Part shown: positions 34,237 through 45,200 of the stretch, piece by piece
Numbering within the stretch: position 1 is the stretch's first letter
Layout of the letters: each line of letters begins with the position of its first letter
Assembly (NCBI GenBank): GCA_029572955.1
Contig: JAKPQE010000110.1
Span: 1 to 64,000 of the forward strand
Reading direction: 5' to 3'
DNA length: 64,000 bases
Source: Pseudomonadota bacterium
Lineage (GTDB): Bacteria > Pseudomonadota > Alphaproteobacteria > Rhizobiales > JAKPQE01
Notes under the pieces: generated by a model
What the model was told of the DNA's origin: nothing
What the model saw: only the letters and a program-made list of their open reading frames with translations
Database searches by the model: none
Made by a program: the position numbers and the translations under genes

Positions 34237-34313
34237 TGGTCGGAGTGGCAGGATTTGAACCTGCGACCCCCTCGTCCCGAACGAGGTGCGCTACCAGGCT
34301 GCGCTACACTCCG
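34237..34313 (-). tRNA. tRNA-Pro (anticodon CGG)
   Basis: A 77-nt cloverleaf on the minus strand. Acceptor stem CGGAGTG/CACTCCG (34307-34313 with 34241-34247), discriminator A, encoded CCA (34239-34237). Anticodon loop TTCGGGA in the stem CCTCG/CGAGG gives anticodon CGG for proline codon CCG. T-arm GGTTCAAATCC is standard. Confidence 0.97.
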
Positions 34314-34445
34314 ACGCCGTTTGCGGGGCGGGTTATAGCCGCTCGCCGCCTGCCCTGCAAGACGTTACGAACGACTCTTTGACATATGGGTGACGTTTGC
34401 CGCGCCGACCGTTAACGAGCCGGCGCGACTGGCGTTTTCGGGTGC

Positions 34446-36653
<2,208 letters not shown>

Positions 36654-36665
36654 CGTCAGGCGCTC

Positions 36666-37127
36666 CTATGCGTAGGGCGTTTTGTCTTTGTGCAGGAAGC
36701 GGAAGCCCGTGGCGTCCTTTTCCGCGTAGAGATCGTCGTCCGGGTAATGCGCGCGCTCGGTCGGCGCGCGGGTACCGATTTCGAGATAAAGGGCCGGCCG
36801 GCCGCTGCGGTTGACGAGGTGGTGGCCATTGGCGACGCCGGCCTTGAAGGCGGCGGCATCGCCGGCCGTCAGCGGCGTCTCGCCGCCGTCCTCGATCAGC
36901 ACCACCTCGCCTTCGAGGACGTAGACGAATTCGTCCTCGTTCTCGTGCCAGTGGCGCAGCGCCGAGGCGGCGCCGGGCTCGAGCCGGGCGAGGTTGACGC
37001 CGAACTGGTCGAGACCGCCGGCATCGCCGAGCCGCTTGCGCGTGCGACCGTCCACGACCGCCCGGAACGGCGCCGGATATCCGGTGCCGCCGGTGAAGGC
37101 GAGGGCGTCGATGTCGACCTTCGGCAT
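36666..37127 (-). CDS. Cupin-domain protein
   Basis: A 153-residue single-cupin protein. The metal-binding motif 1 is [16 protein letters not shown] (two His and Glu) and motif 2 includes [10 protein letters not shown]. The enzymatic activity or ligand is unknown. It lies between fadA (4 bases upstream) and fadB (12 bases downstream), so it is clearly part of the beta-oxidation operon. A role in handling a side product or in sensing is possible but unproven. Confidence 0.88.
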   Translation of the reverse strand: MPKVDIDALAFTGGTGYPAPFRAVVDGRTRKRLGDAGGLDQFGVNLARLEPGAASALRHWHENEDEFVYVLEGEVVLIEDGGETPLTAGDAAAFKAGVANGHHLVNRSGRPALYLEIGTRAPTERAHYPDDDLYAEKDATGFRFLHKDKTPYA

Positions 37128-37131
37128 CGCC

Positions 37132-38340
37132 TCAGACCCGCTCGATGATCGTCGCGGTGCCCATGCCGGCGCCGATGCACAGCGTGACGAGGGCGGTGTT
37201 GAGGTCGCGGCGCTCCAGCTCGTCGAGCACCGTGCCGAGGATCATCGCGCCGGTGGCGCCGAGCGGATGGCCCATGGCGATGGCGCCGCCATTGACGTTG
37301 ACCTTGTCGGGATCGAGGTCGAAGGCCTGGATGTAGCGCAGCACCACCGAGGCGAAGGCCTCGTTGATCTCGATGAGGTCGATGTCGGCGAAGGACATGC
37401 CGGCGCGGGCAAAGAGCTTCCTGGTCACGTCGACCGGGCCGGTCAGCATGATTGCCGGCTCCGAGCCGATATTGGCGAAGGCGCGGATGCGGGCGCGCGG
37501 CTTCAGGCCGGCGGCCTTGCCGGCCTCGGCCGAGCCGACGAGCACGGCGGCGGCGCCGTCGACGATGCCCGACGAGTTGCCGGCATGGTGGACGTGGGTG
37601 ATCGTCTCGATCTCGGGATGGGCCTGGATGGCGACGGCGTCGAAGCCGCCCATCTCGCCCATCAGCGCGAAGGAGGCGTTGAGGCTGCCGAGCGACTGCA
37701 TCGTCGTCTCCGGGCGCATGTGCTCGTCATGGGCAAGGATGGTGATGCCGTTGATGTCCTTGACCGGAATGACCGAGTTGGCGAAGCGGCCGTCCTTCCA
37801 GGCGGCGGCGGCGCGCTGCTGGCTCGCCACGGCATAGCCGTCGACGTCGGCGCGCGAGAAGCCGTGCTTCGTTGCGATAAGATCGGCCGAGACGCCCTGC
37901 GGCATGAAGTAGGCCGGCACGGCGACCTGCGGGTCCATCGGCCAGGCGCCGCCCGAGGCGCCGATGCCGATGCGGCTCATCGATTCGACGCCACCGCCGA
38001 TCGCCATGTCGTGCTGGCCGCTCATCACCTGGGCCGCCGCCATGTTGACCGCGTCGAGGCCGGAGGCGCAGAAGCGGTTGATCTGCATGCCCGGCACCTT
38101 CTCGTCGTAGCCGGCGGTGATCGCCGCGGCGCGGGCGATGTCGCCGCCCGCCTCGCCGATCGGATCGACGCAGCCGAGCACCACGTCGTCGACGAGCGCC
38201 GTGTCGAGGCCGTTGCGGTCGCGCACGGCCCTCAGCGCCTGGGCGGCGAGCGAGAGCGCCGTCACCTCGTGCAGCGCGCCGTCCTTCTTGCCGCGCCCGC
38301 GCGGGGTGCGCACGTGGTCGTAGATGAATGCGTCGGGCAT
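37132..38340 (-). CDS. fadA: Acetyl-CoA C-acyltransferase (thiolase)
   Basis: A 402-residue thiolase. The nucleophilic cysteine is in [14 protein letters not shown] near residue 87. The C-terminal signatures [16 protein letters not shown] (with active-site His) and [13 protein letters not shown] (with second active-site Cys) are intact. It cleaves 3-ketoacyl-CoA at the end of the beta-oxidation cycle. The start ATG at 38340 has GGAGG five bases upstream. It follows the acyl-CoA dehydrogenase gene by 32 bases. Confidence 0.95.
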   Translation of the reverse strand: MPDAFIYDHVRTPRGRGKKDGALHEVTALSLAAQALRAVRDRNGLDTALVDDVVLGCVDPIGEAGGDIARAAAITAGYDEKVPGMQINRFCASGLDAVNMAAAQVMSGQHDMAIGGGVESMSRIGIGASGGAWPMDPQVAVPAYFMPQGVSADLIATKHGFSRADVDGYAVASQQRAAAAWKDGRFANSVIPVKDINGITILAHDEHMRPETTMQSLGSLNASFALMGEMGGFDAVAIQAHPEIETITHVHHAGNSSGIVDGAAAVLVGSAEAGKAAGLKPRARIRAFANIGSEPAIMLTGPVDVTRKLFARAGMSFADIDLIEINEAFASVVLRYIQAFDLDPDKVNVNGGAIAMGHPLGATGAMILGTVLDELERRDLNTALVTLCIGAGMGTATIIERV

Positions 38341-38372
38341 GGGATCCTCCTTGGCCGTCGCCTGGGATGTGG

Positions 38373-39530
38373 TTACAGGCTGCGCGCGATGAGCAGCTTC
38401 ATGATCTCGTTGGTGCCGGCATAGATGCGCTGCACCCGGGCGTCGCGGTACATCCGCGAGATCGGGTACTCGTCCATGTAGCCGTAGCCGCCGAACAGCT
38501 GCAGGCAGCGGTCGACGACGGTGTTCTGCAAATCGGTCAGCCAGTATTTGGCCATCGATGCGGTGACGCTGTCGAGACCGCCGGCGACATGACGCTCGAT
38601 ACAATGGTCGAGGAACACCCTGGCGATGGTCGACTCGGTCTTGACTTCCGCTAACGTAAACTGCGTGTTCTGGAAGTCGATGATCGCCTTGCCGAAGGCC
38701 TTGCGGTCCTTGACGTAGTCGGTGGTCAGCGCCAGCGCCCGCTCGATCATCGCCACCGCCTGCACGCCGACGAGCAGGCGCTCCTGCGGCAGCTGCTGCA
38801 TCAGCTGGACGAAGCCCATGCCTTCGGCGCCGCCGAGGAGATTGTCGGCGGTGAGCCTGACGTCGTCGAAGAAGAGCTCGGAGGTGTCCTGCGCGTCGAG
38901 GCCCATCTTGGCGAGCTTGCGGCCGCGCCGGTAGCCGTCGACCTCCCCGGTCTCGAAGGCGAAGAGCGAGACGCCCCTGGAACCGGCCGACGGGTCGGTC
39001 TTGGCGACGACGATGACGAAATTGGCGTGCTGGCCGTTGGTGATGAAGGTCTTCGAGCCGTTCATCACATAGCCGTTGCCGTCCTTCTTGGCCCCCGTGC
39101 GGATGCCCTGCAGGTCGGAGCCGGCGGCCGGCTCGGTCATGGCGATGGCGCCGACGAGTTCGCCGCTGGCGAGGCGCGGCAACCAGCGCTGCTTCTGCTC
39201 CTCGGTGCCGTAGTGCAGGATGTAGGGAGCGACGATCGCCGAATGGAGCGGCGCGCCGAAGCTGTCGAGCCCGGCAAGGCCGATCGCCCGGGTGATCACC
39301 GCCTCGTGGGCGAAGCTGCCGCCGGCGCCGCCATATTCCTCGGGCATCGAGGCGCAGAGGAGGCCGGCCGCGCCGGTCTTGTCCCAGGCATCGCGGTCCA
39401 TGATGCCGGCCTCGAGCCAGCGCTCGTTGTGCGGCGCGAGTTCCTGATCGAAGAACTTCTGGGCGGCGTCCTCGAGGATGACGAGGTCCTCGCTCATCCA
39501 GCTCGGGCGGGGGACGTCGAGTGCGGCCAT
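38373..39530 (-). CDS. Acyl-CoA dehydrogenase (about 42 kDa type)
   Basis: A 385-residue flavoprotein dehydrogenase that introduces the alpha-beta double bond in acyl-CoA. Signatures: MTEPAAGSDLQGIRT (FAD/substrate), FITNGQHANFVIVVAKT, AFGKAIIDFQNTQF and the C-terminal QLFGGYGYMDEYPISRMYRDARVQRIYAGTNEIMK containing the catalytic Glu region. Start ATG at 39530 (MAALDVPRPSW); the open frame extends upstream through the neighbouring dehydrogenase in another frame without homology. Confidence 0.95.
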   Translation of the reverse strand: MAALDVPRPSWMSEDLVILEDAAQKFFDQELAPHNERWLEAGIMDRDAWDKTGAAGLLCASMPEEYGGAGGSFAHEAVITRAIGLAGLDSFGAPLHSAIVAPYILHYGTEEQKQRWLPRLASGELVGAIAMTEPAAGSDLQGIRTGAKKDGNGYVMNGSKTFITNGQHANFVIVVAKTDPSAGSRGVSLFAFETGEVDGYRRGRKLAKMGLDAQDTSELFFDDVRLTADNLLGGAEGMGFVQLMQQLPQERLLVGVQAVAMIERALALTTDYVKDRKAFGKAIIDFQNTQFTLAEVKTESTIARVFLDHCIERHVAGGLDSVTASMAKYWLTDLQNTVVDRCLQLFGGYGYMDEYPISRMYRDARVQRIYAGTNEIMKLLIARSL

Positions 39531-39631
39531 GGCGATCGTCCTCTTCAAGGGCTTTCTGGTCGGTGGGCCGCCCGGCGGACCGGGCGGCGGGAGGGGAGCG
39601 CGGCTCCCCCGGAAGAGGCTCTGCGACTGCC

Positions 39632-41425
39632 TCAGAAGGCCTCGGCCGGCAGTGCCATCAGCGAGTCGGCGCCGGCCTCGATGCGGGCGAGATGGGCCCG
39701 CGTCTCGGGCATCAGCCGCTCGAAGAAGAAGCGGGCGGTGACCAGCTTGGCGTCGTAGAAGGCGTCGGCGCGATCGCCCGAGCCCTTCTTGTCGAGCGCG
39801 ACCCTGGCCATCTTGCCCCACATCAGGCCGAGCGCGACGAGACCGAACAGGTGCATGAAGTCGGTCGAGCCGGCGCCGGCATTGTCGGGCCTGGTGAGCG
39901 CGTTCTGCATGAACCACATCGCCGCCTTCTCGAGGTCGGCGCGGCCGGCTTCGAGGCTCTTCAGCATCGGGGCGAGCTCGGCATTGCCGGCGTTTTCCTT
40001 GAGGAACCGGCCGACCTGCTTGAAGAAGGCCATGATCGCGCGGCCGCCATTGGCGCCGAGCTTGCGGCCGACGAGGTCGAGCGCCTGGATGCCGTTGGCG
40101 CCCTCGTAGATCATCGGGATGCGGGCGTCGCGGACGAACTGCTCCATGCCCCATTCGGCGATGAAGCCGTGGCCGCCATAGACCTGCTGGGCCATCACCG
40201 CGTTCTGGAAACCGAGGTCGGTCAGCACGCCCTTGATGACCGGGGTGAGCAGGGCCATGTGGTCCTCGGCGGCCTCGGCCTCCTTCTCGTCGATCGAGCG
40301 GTCGGCGACGTCGCCCTGCAGCGAGGTCCACACGACGAGGGCGCGGCCGGCCTCGTTGATGGCACGGATGGTCATCAGCATGCGCCGCACGTCCGGGTGG
40401 ACGATGATCGGGTCGGCCGCCTTGTCGGGCGCCTTGGCACCGGTCAGGGCGCGGCCCTGCAGGCGCTCGCGGGCGTAGGTGACGGCGTTCTGGTAGGCGA
40501 CCTCGGAGAGCGCGAGGCCCTGCACGCCGACGCCGAGGCGGGCGTGGTTCATCATCGTGAACATGGCGCGCAGGCCCTTGTTGGCCTCGCCGAGGAGGAA
40601 GCCGGTCGCCTCGTCGTAGTTCATCACGCAGGTCGAATTGGCGTGGATGCCCATCTTCTCCTCGATCGAGCCGCAGGAGACGCCGTTGCGCGCGCCGGCA
40701 TCGCCGTTCGCGTCGGGCAGGAACTTCGGCACGATGAAGAGCGAGATGCCGGCGGTGCCTTCCGGCGCGCCCTCGATGCGGGCCAGCACCAGATGGACGA
40801 TGTTCTTCGACAAATCGTGCTCGCCGGCCGAGATGAAGATCTTGGTGCCGGAGATCTTGTAGCTGCCGTCGGCCTCGGGCACCGCCTTCGTCCGGATGAG
40901 GCCGAGATCGGTGCCGCAATGCGGCTCGGTGAGGTTCATCGTGCCGGTCCATTCGCCGGCGACGATCTTCGGCAGATAGGCGCGCTTCTGCTCGTCGGTG
41001 CCGTGGGCGTGGATCGCCGCATAGGCGCCCTGGCTGAGGCCCGGATACATCGAGAAGGAGAGGTTCGCCGAGCCCATGTACTCGTTGAGGATCACGGTCA
41101 GCGTGTGCGGCAGGCCCTGGCCGCCATATTCCGGATCGGCCGAGACGCTGATCCAGCCGCCCTCGGTGTAGAGGTCGTAGGCTTCCTTGAAGCCCTTCGG
41201 CGTCGTCACGCTGCCGTCCTCGTGCCGGGTGCAGCCTTCCTGGTCGCCGGACAGGTTGATCGGCGCGATGGTCTCCTCGGTGAGCTTGGCGCCCTCCTCG
41301 AGGATCGCGGCGACGAGATCCGGGGTCGCGTCGGCGAAGCCCGGCAGGTTGCCGTAGCGTTCCAGGCCGAACACGTCGTTGATGAGAAAGAGGGTTTCGT
41401 CGACGGGTGCTTTGTAGGCGGGCAT
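39632..41425 (-). CDS. Long acyl-CoA dehydrogenase (DmdC/AidB-like)
   Basis: A 597-residue flavoprotein. The central acyl-CoA dehydrogenase region is clear (MNLTEPHCGTDLGLIRTKA, GEHDLSKNIVHLVLARI, YGGHGFIAEWGMEQFVRDARI, YEGANGIQALDLVGRK). It has the extra N-terminal segment and C-terminal domain found in 3-methylmercaptopropionyl-CoA dehydrogenase (DmdC) and related long dehydrogenases (590-600 residues). The chain-length preference is not evident from sequence. It is the second gene of the operon, 45 bases from merR. Confidence 0.93.
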   Translation of the reverse strand: MPAYKAPVDETLFLINDVFGLERYGNLPGFADATPDLVAAILEEGAKLTEETIAPINLSGDQEGCTRHEDGSVTTPKGFKEAYDLYTEGGWISVSADPEYGGQGLPHTLTVILNEYMGSANLSFSMYPGLSQGAYAAIHAHGTDEQKRAYLPKIVAGEWTGTMNLTEPHCGTDLGLIRTKAVPEADGSYKISGTKIFISAGEHDLSKNIVHLVLARIEGAPEGTAGISLFIVPKFLPDANGDAGARNGVSCGSIEEKMGIHANSTCVMNYDEATGFLLGEANKGLRAMFTMMNHARLGVGVQGLALSEVAYQNAVTYARERLQGRALTGAKAPDKAADPIIVHPDVRRMLMTIRAINEAGRALVVWTSLQGDVADRSIDEKEAEAAEDHMALLTPVIKGVLTDLGFQNAVMAQQVYGGHGFIAEWGMEQFVRDARIPMIYEGANGIQALDLVGRKLGANGGRAIMAFFKQVGRFLKENAGNAELAPMLKSLEAGRADLEKAAMWFMQNALTRPDNAGAGSTDFMHLFGLVALGLMWGKMARVALDKKGSGDRADAFYDAKLVTARFFFERLMPETRAHLARIEAGADSLMALPAEAF

Positions 41426-41470
41426 CTTCGTTTTCCTCGTCCGGGTCCGGTGGTCTGGCGTTCGGTCGGG

Positions 41471-41920
41471 TCAGGCCGACTGGCGTTCCTTTTCCTTCAG
41501 GATGCCGCCGACGATCTCGATGGTGCGCGACAGTTCGGTGATCGCTTCCTCGATGTCCTCTTTCTGGCGCCTGAGGTTGTCGACCTGCTTCTCGAAGCGC
41601 GACAGGGCGACGCGCATCTGCGTCACCTGGCCGTCGCGCAGGTCGTAGAGATCGAGCATCTCGCGGATCTCGGAGAGCGAGAAGCCGACGCGCTTGCCGC
41701 GCAGGATGAGCCCGAGGCGGGCGCGGTCGCGACGCGAGTAGAGCCGCTGCTGGCCCTCGCGGCGCGGGTTGAGCAGGCCCTTGTCTTCGTAAAAGCGCAG
41801 CGTGCGCAGCGTCGTTCCGAATTCGCGGGCGAGGTCGCCGATCGTGAACTGGCTCTTGGAGTTGGCGTCCGCCATCCCCGCCTGCCGGTCGATCAGGCGT
41901 CGTTCTTCGTGTTCGGTCAT
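41471..41920 (-). CDS. MerR-family regulator of the beta-oxidation operon (LiuR-like)
   Basis: A 149-residue regulator. The MerR helix-turn-helix is at about residues 25-45 (FTIGDLAREFGTTLRTLRFYEDKGLL), followed by the wing and the long coiled dimerisation helix (VALSRFEKQVDNLRRQKEDIEEAI). There is no metal-binding cysteine motif. The layout and an operator just upstream match LiuR-type acyl-CoA-responsive repressors of alphaproteobacteria. It is the first gene of merR-acd-acd-fadA-cupin-fadB, so it would repress its own operon. Confidence 0.9.
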   Translation of the reverse strand: MTEHEERRLIDRQAGMADANSKSQFTIGDLAREFGTTLRTLRFYEDKGLLNPRREGQQRLYSRRDRARLGLILRGKRVGFSLSEIREMLDLYDLRDGQVTQMRVALSRFEKQVDNLRRQKEDIEEAITELSRTIEIVGGILKEKERQSA

Positions 41921-41979
41921 TGCCGACTTCCGTGTTTGCAGATGGGTGTCCGTGTGGTTGGCTCCTCATATAATAACGC

Positions 41980-41994
41980 TTACGTAAACGTCAA
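41980..41994. promoter_or_regulatory. Probable MerR (LiuR-like) operator
   Basis: TTACGTAAACGTCAA, an imperfect palindrome. Read on the other strand it is TTGACGTTTACGTAA, matching the ACGT-TT-ACGT core described for LiuR-like regulators in alphaproteobacteria. It lies 60 bases upstream of the merR start codon. Confidence 0.7.
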
Positions 41995-42119
41995 CTGCAA
42001 AACGCAGGAATATGCGATCAATTCGCAAAACCGAATATGAGGTCGCCCCCCGCCGCCGTTTTGGACCAGCCCGTCACCGGCCCTTCGGCAGAGCGATTTT
42101 CGCAGGTCGCGACGGTAGG

Positions 42120-42134
42120 TTAACCGGTTGTTTA
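42120..42134. promoter_or_regulatory. Near-consensus CtrA box upstream of the podJ-like gene
   Basis: TTAA-N7-TTTA, one base off the TTAA-N7-TTAA consensus bound by the cell-cycle regulator CtrA. It lies 138 bases before the start of the podJ-like gene. A single near match is weak evidence by itself. Confidence 0.35.
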
Positions 42135-42271
42135 CCGTAATTGGGAAAACCTCGGAGCCTGACGAATAGGCTGGCACGGTGCGTGCTCTCTCGCGCCTTT
42201 TCCAAAAGGGCGGGTGCCGGTCACCGGCGAAAATGGATTGCCGGACGTCTCGTGGGTGACGGGGTCGCAAG

Positions 42272-45200
42272 ATGAAGTCTGATTATTCCTGGAGCGGTCG
42301 CGAAGCTGAGGACTCGGCGCGGGATATCGCCCGCCGGGCCGCTCGCCGTTCCGGCATGTCGCTGGCCGAATGGCTGGACGAGGCCATGCACGCCCCGCAG
42401 GACGACGACCTGCCGTCGCGACGCGGCCGGCGCCGCCACCGCGCCGCCTACGACGAGACCGACGAGGTCACCGAGATCGGCGAGGCGGTCTCGCGCCTTT
42501 CGCGCCAGATGCAGTCGACCGAACGCCAGGCGGTGCGCGCGCTTTCCGAGCTGCGCGACCGCATCGACCAGGTCGAGCGCTACGACGACGACGGCCGCGG
42601 CCGGCGCCGCCGCGACGCGCGCTCCCTCGCCCGCCTCGTCGAGGAACTGACCGAGGAGATGGACGACGCCGATTCGGCCGCCCGGGTGATGATCGACGGC
42701 CTGCGCGGCCGCGCCTCGAACCTCAGCGGCCGCAACCGCGACCGCCGCCTCGACGCCGTCCTCGAAGCGATTTCCGAACTCGACGACCGCATGCGCGACG
42801 TCGAGGGGCACGGCCGCGGCCGCCGTTCCGGTCGCGGCGATACCGGCTACGACGATTTCGACGACGGCCTTTCCGGCCTGCGCGACCGCATCGATTCGCT
42901 GACGCGCGGCCGCGCCGACGACCATGACGAGGCCCATCGCGCCGCACCGCGCGGTCGCGGTCAACGCGCCACCGATCCGATGGAGCATCGCTTCGAGGCG
43001 ATCGAGGAGCGCCTGGCCGGTATCGCCGCGGTGCTCGACCGTTCCGACAAGACCGGCGCGCCGGCGCCGCGCAACGACGAGCCGGCCGTCTCGGCCGAAC
43101 TCGCGCGCGCCGTCGCCGAGATCGAGGCGCGCCGCCGCGCCCTCGACAGCGAGACCGCCGCACCGGCCGCCCGGGCCCCTGCCCCCGAACCGGCGCCGGC
43201 CCCGGCCGTGCCGGCCTTTGCGCCCGGCTCCGCCCCGGCGCCCGTCGACAATGCCCTCGAACAGCAGCTCGAGGCGCTCGCCCTGAAGATCGACGGCCTG
43301 CGCTCCGGCGTTGAGAAGCCGTCGAGCGAGGTCACCGCGCTCAAGTCCGAGATCCGCACGCTGAAGACCGCGGTCGACCGCAGCGGCGCCGCGCTGCAGG
43401 CGGTCGGCACGCTCAGCGAGAAGATCGAGGCCTTGTCGCGCCGCGACGACGAGCAGAACGAACTCGCCGCGATGCGCGCCGAGATCGCCGACCTGCGCAC
43501 CGTCGTCGAACGCAGCGGCAATGCCGCCCGCGCCGTCGAAGGCCTCGGCGCCAAGATCGATCGCCTCGCTTCGGCGCCGCGCGAGAACCCGGCGATGGAG
43601 GCACTGCGCGACGACATCGCCGGCCTTCATGCCGCGATGTCCCGGGGCGGCGCCACCGAAAGCGGCATCGCCCGGCTGCAGACCCAGATCGCCGCCCTTC
43701 AGCAGGCGGTCGACGTCACCCCGGCGATGCGCGCCCTCGACAAGCTCGAGGCCGGCTACGACGACATCCGCAAGCGCCTCGACGGCCTGCAGAAGCAGGG
43801 CGTCGGCGGCGCCGCGCTCGACGAGATCCGCGGCGAGCTGAAGGGCCTGCGCCAGGCCATGGACAAGCTCGACGCGCGCGACGTGCTCGTCGGCCTCGAA
43901 TCGCGCATCGCCGTGCTCGACGACAAGGTCGGCCGCCTCGAGAACGCCGGCTCGCTCGCCGACCCGCGCATTTCCGACGAGATCGGCCGCCGCCTCGAGG
44001 AACTGAAGGCCGCCGTCGCGAGCCCCGTCTCGATGAAGTCGATCGAGGCGCTGGAGCGCCGCATCGCCGCGCTCGGCGAGAAGCTCGACAAGGTCGCCGC
44101 CGCGCCGCAGGCGAGCGAGGAACTGTTCACCTCGCTGCACGCCCAGATGCAGCAGATCAACGCCAAGCTGACGGCCAAGCCGGCCGAGACCGATCTCACC
44201 GGCATCACTTCCGAGCTGGCCGCGCTGCGCGACACGGTGACGAAGTCGGCCGCCCCGGCCGCCAATTCCGGCGTGCTCGAAGCGCAGATGCGCGAGCTCG
44301 CCGCCCGCCTCGAGGCGAGCCAGCGCCCGGACGCCGACAACGAGACGCTGAGCCAGCTCGAGGAGCAGGTGAAGCGCATGACGGCGCAGCTCGAGGCGAG
44401 CGACCGGCGCTTCGCCTCGATCGGCCAGATCGAGGAAAACCTCGGCCGCATCCACTCGATGCTGTCGACCGGCCGCGAGGGCGTCGCCGAAGCCGCCGCC
44501 CGGGCCGCCCAGGAAGCCGTGCGCGACCTCGCCGGCAAGCTCACCGCCACCGCCCCGGCGGACGGCGAGACGATCCGCGAGCTGCGCGCCGGCCTCGACT
44601 CCCTGCAGAAGGCGACGAGCGCCTCCGACCAGCGCACGGTCGAGACGCTCGATGCCGTGCAAAAGACGCTGAAGACCATCGTCTCGCGCCTGTCGACGCT
44701 GGAATCGGGCGATGCCGGCCCGCGTGCCGCCAAGGCGGCGAGCGTTCCGGCCGCCGTCGCCGCCGCAATGGCCGCCGCGCCGCTGCCGGCCGCGGCCAAG
44801 GCGATGCCCGACATGCCGACCCCGGCGCTGATGCCGAAGGTCGAGGCCGCCCCGGAAGTCTCGCTCGGCGCGCCGCCGGCCCGTCCGCGCCCGCCCGGCA
44901 CCAAGGCTCCGGCCGGCAAGGGTCCCGGCCCGCGCAGCGAGCCCAAGGTCGAGGCCGAGGCCGCGCCCGAGGATCACCGCCCGCTCGAGCCGGGCTCCGG
45001 CAAGCCGCGCCCCGGCATGGTGCCGCCGCCGTTCGCCGGCAGCCGGCCGCAGGGTGGCGAGGCCGCCGAGGCCGCGCTCGATTCGACCGATCCGAAGGCG
45101 AGCTTCATCGCCGCCGCGCGCCGCGCCGCCCAGGCCGCCGCCGCCGAGATGGCCGCCGAGGAAGTCGCCGGCGACAAGCGCCGCTGGTCGCTGTTCAAGC

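Larger units (their letters stand above)
41921..42271. other. Divergent regulatory region between merR and the podJ-like gene
   Basis: A 351-base region without a supported gene. It holds the MerR-type operator (41980-41994) and a near-consensus CtrA half-site pair (42120-42134). The region is less GC-rich than the flanking genes near 41970-42050. Confidence 0.65.

Noticed and set aside
34380-34440. CGCGCCG/CGGCGCG inverted repeat downstream of fadB, considered as a terminator
   Set aside because: On the minus strand the 7-base stem is not followed by a T-run, so I cannot support it as an intrinsic terminator.
38373-41969. One long minus-strand frame covering both acyl-CoA dehydrogenase genes, read as a 1198-residue fusion
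   Set aside because: Only its last third is in the frame of a real gene (38373-39530). Upstream it translates the 597-residue dehydrogenase in a wrong frame, so it is not a fusion.
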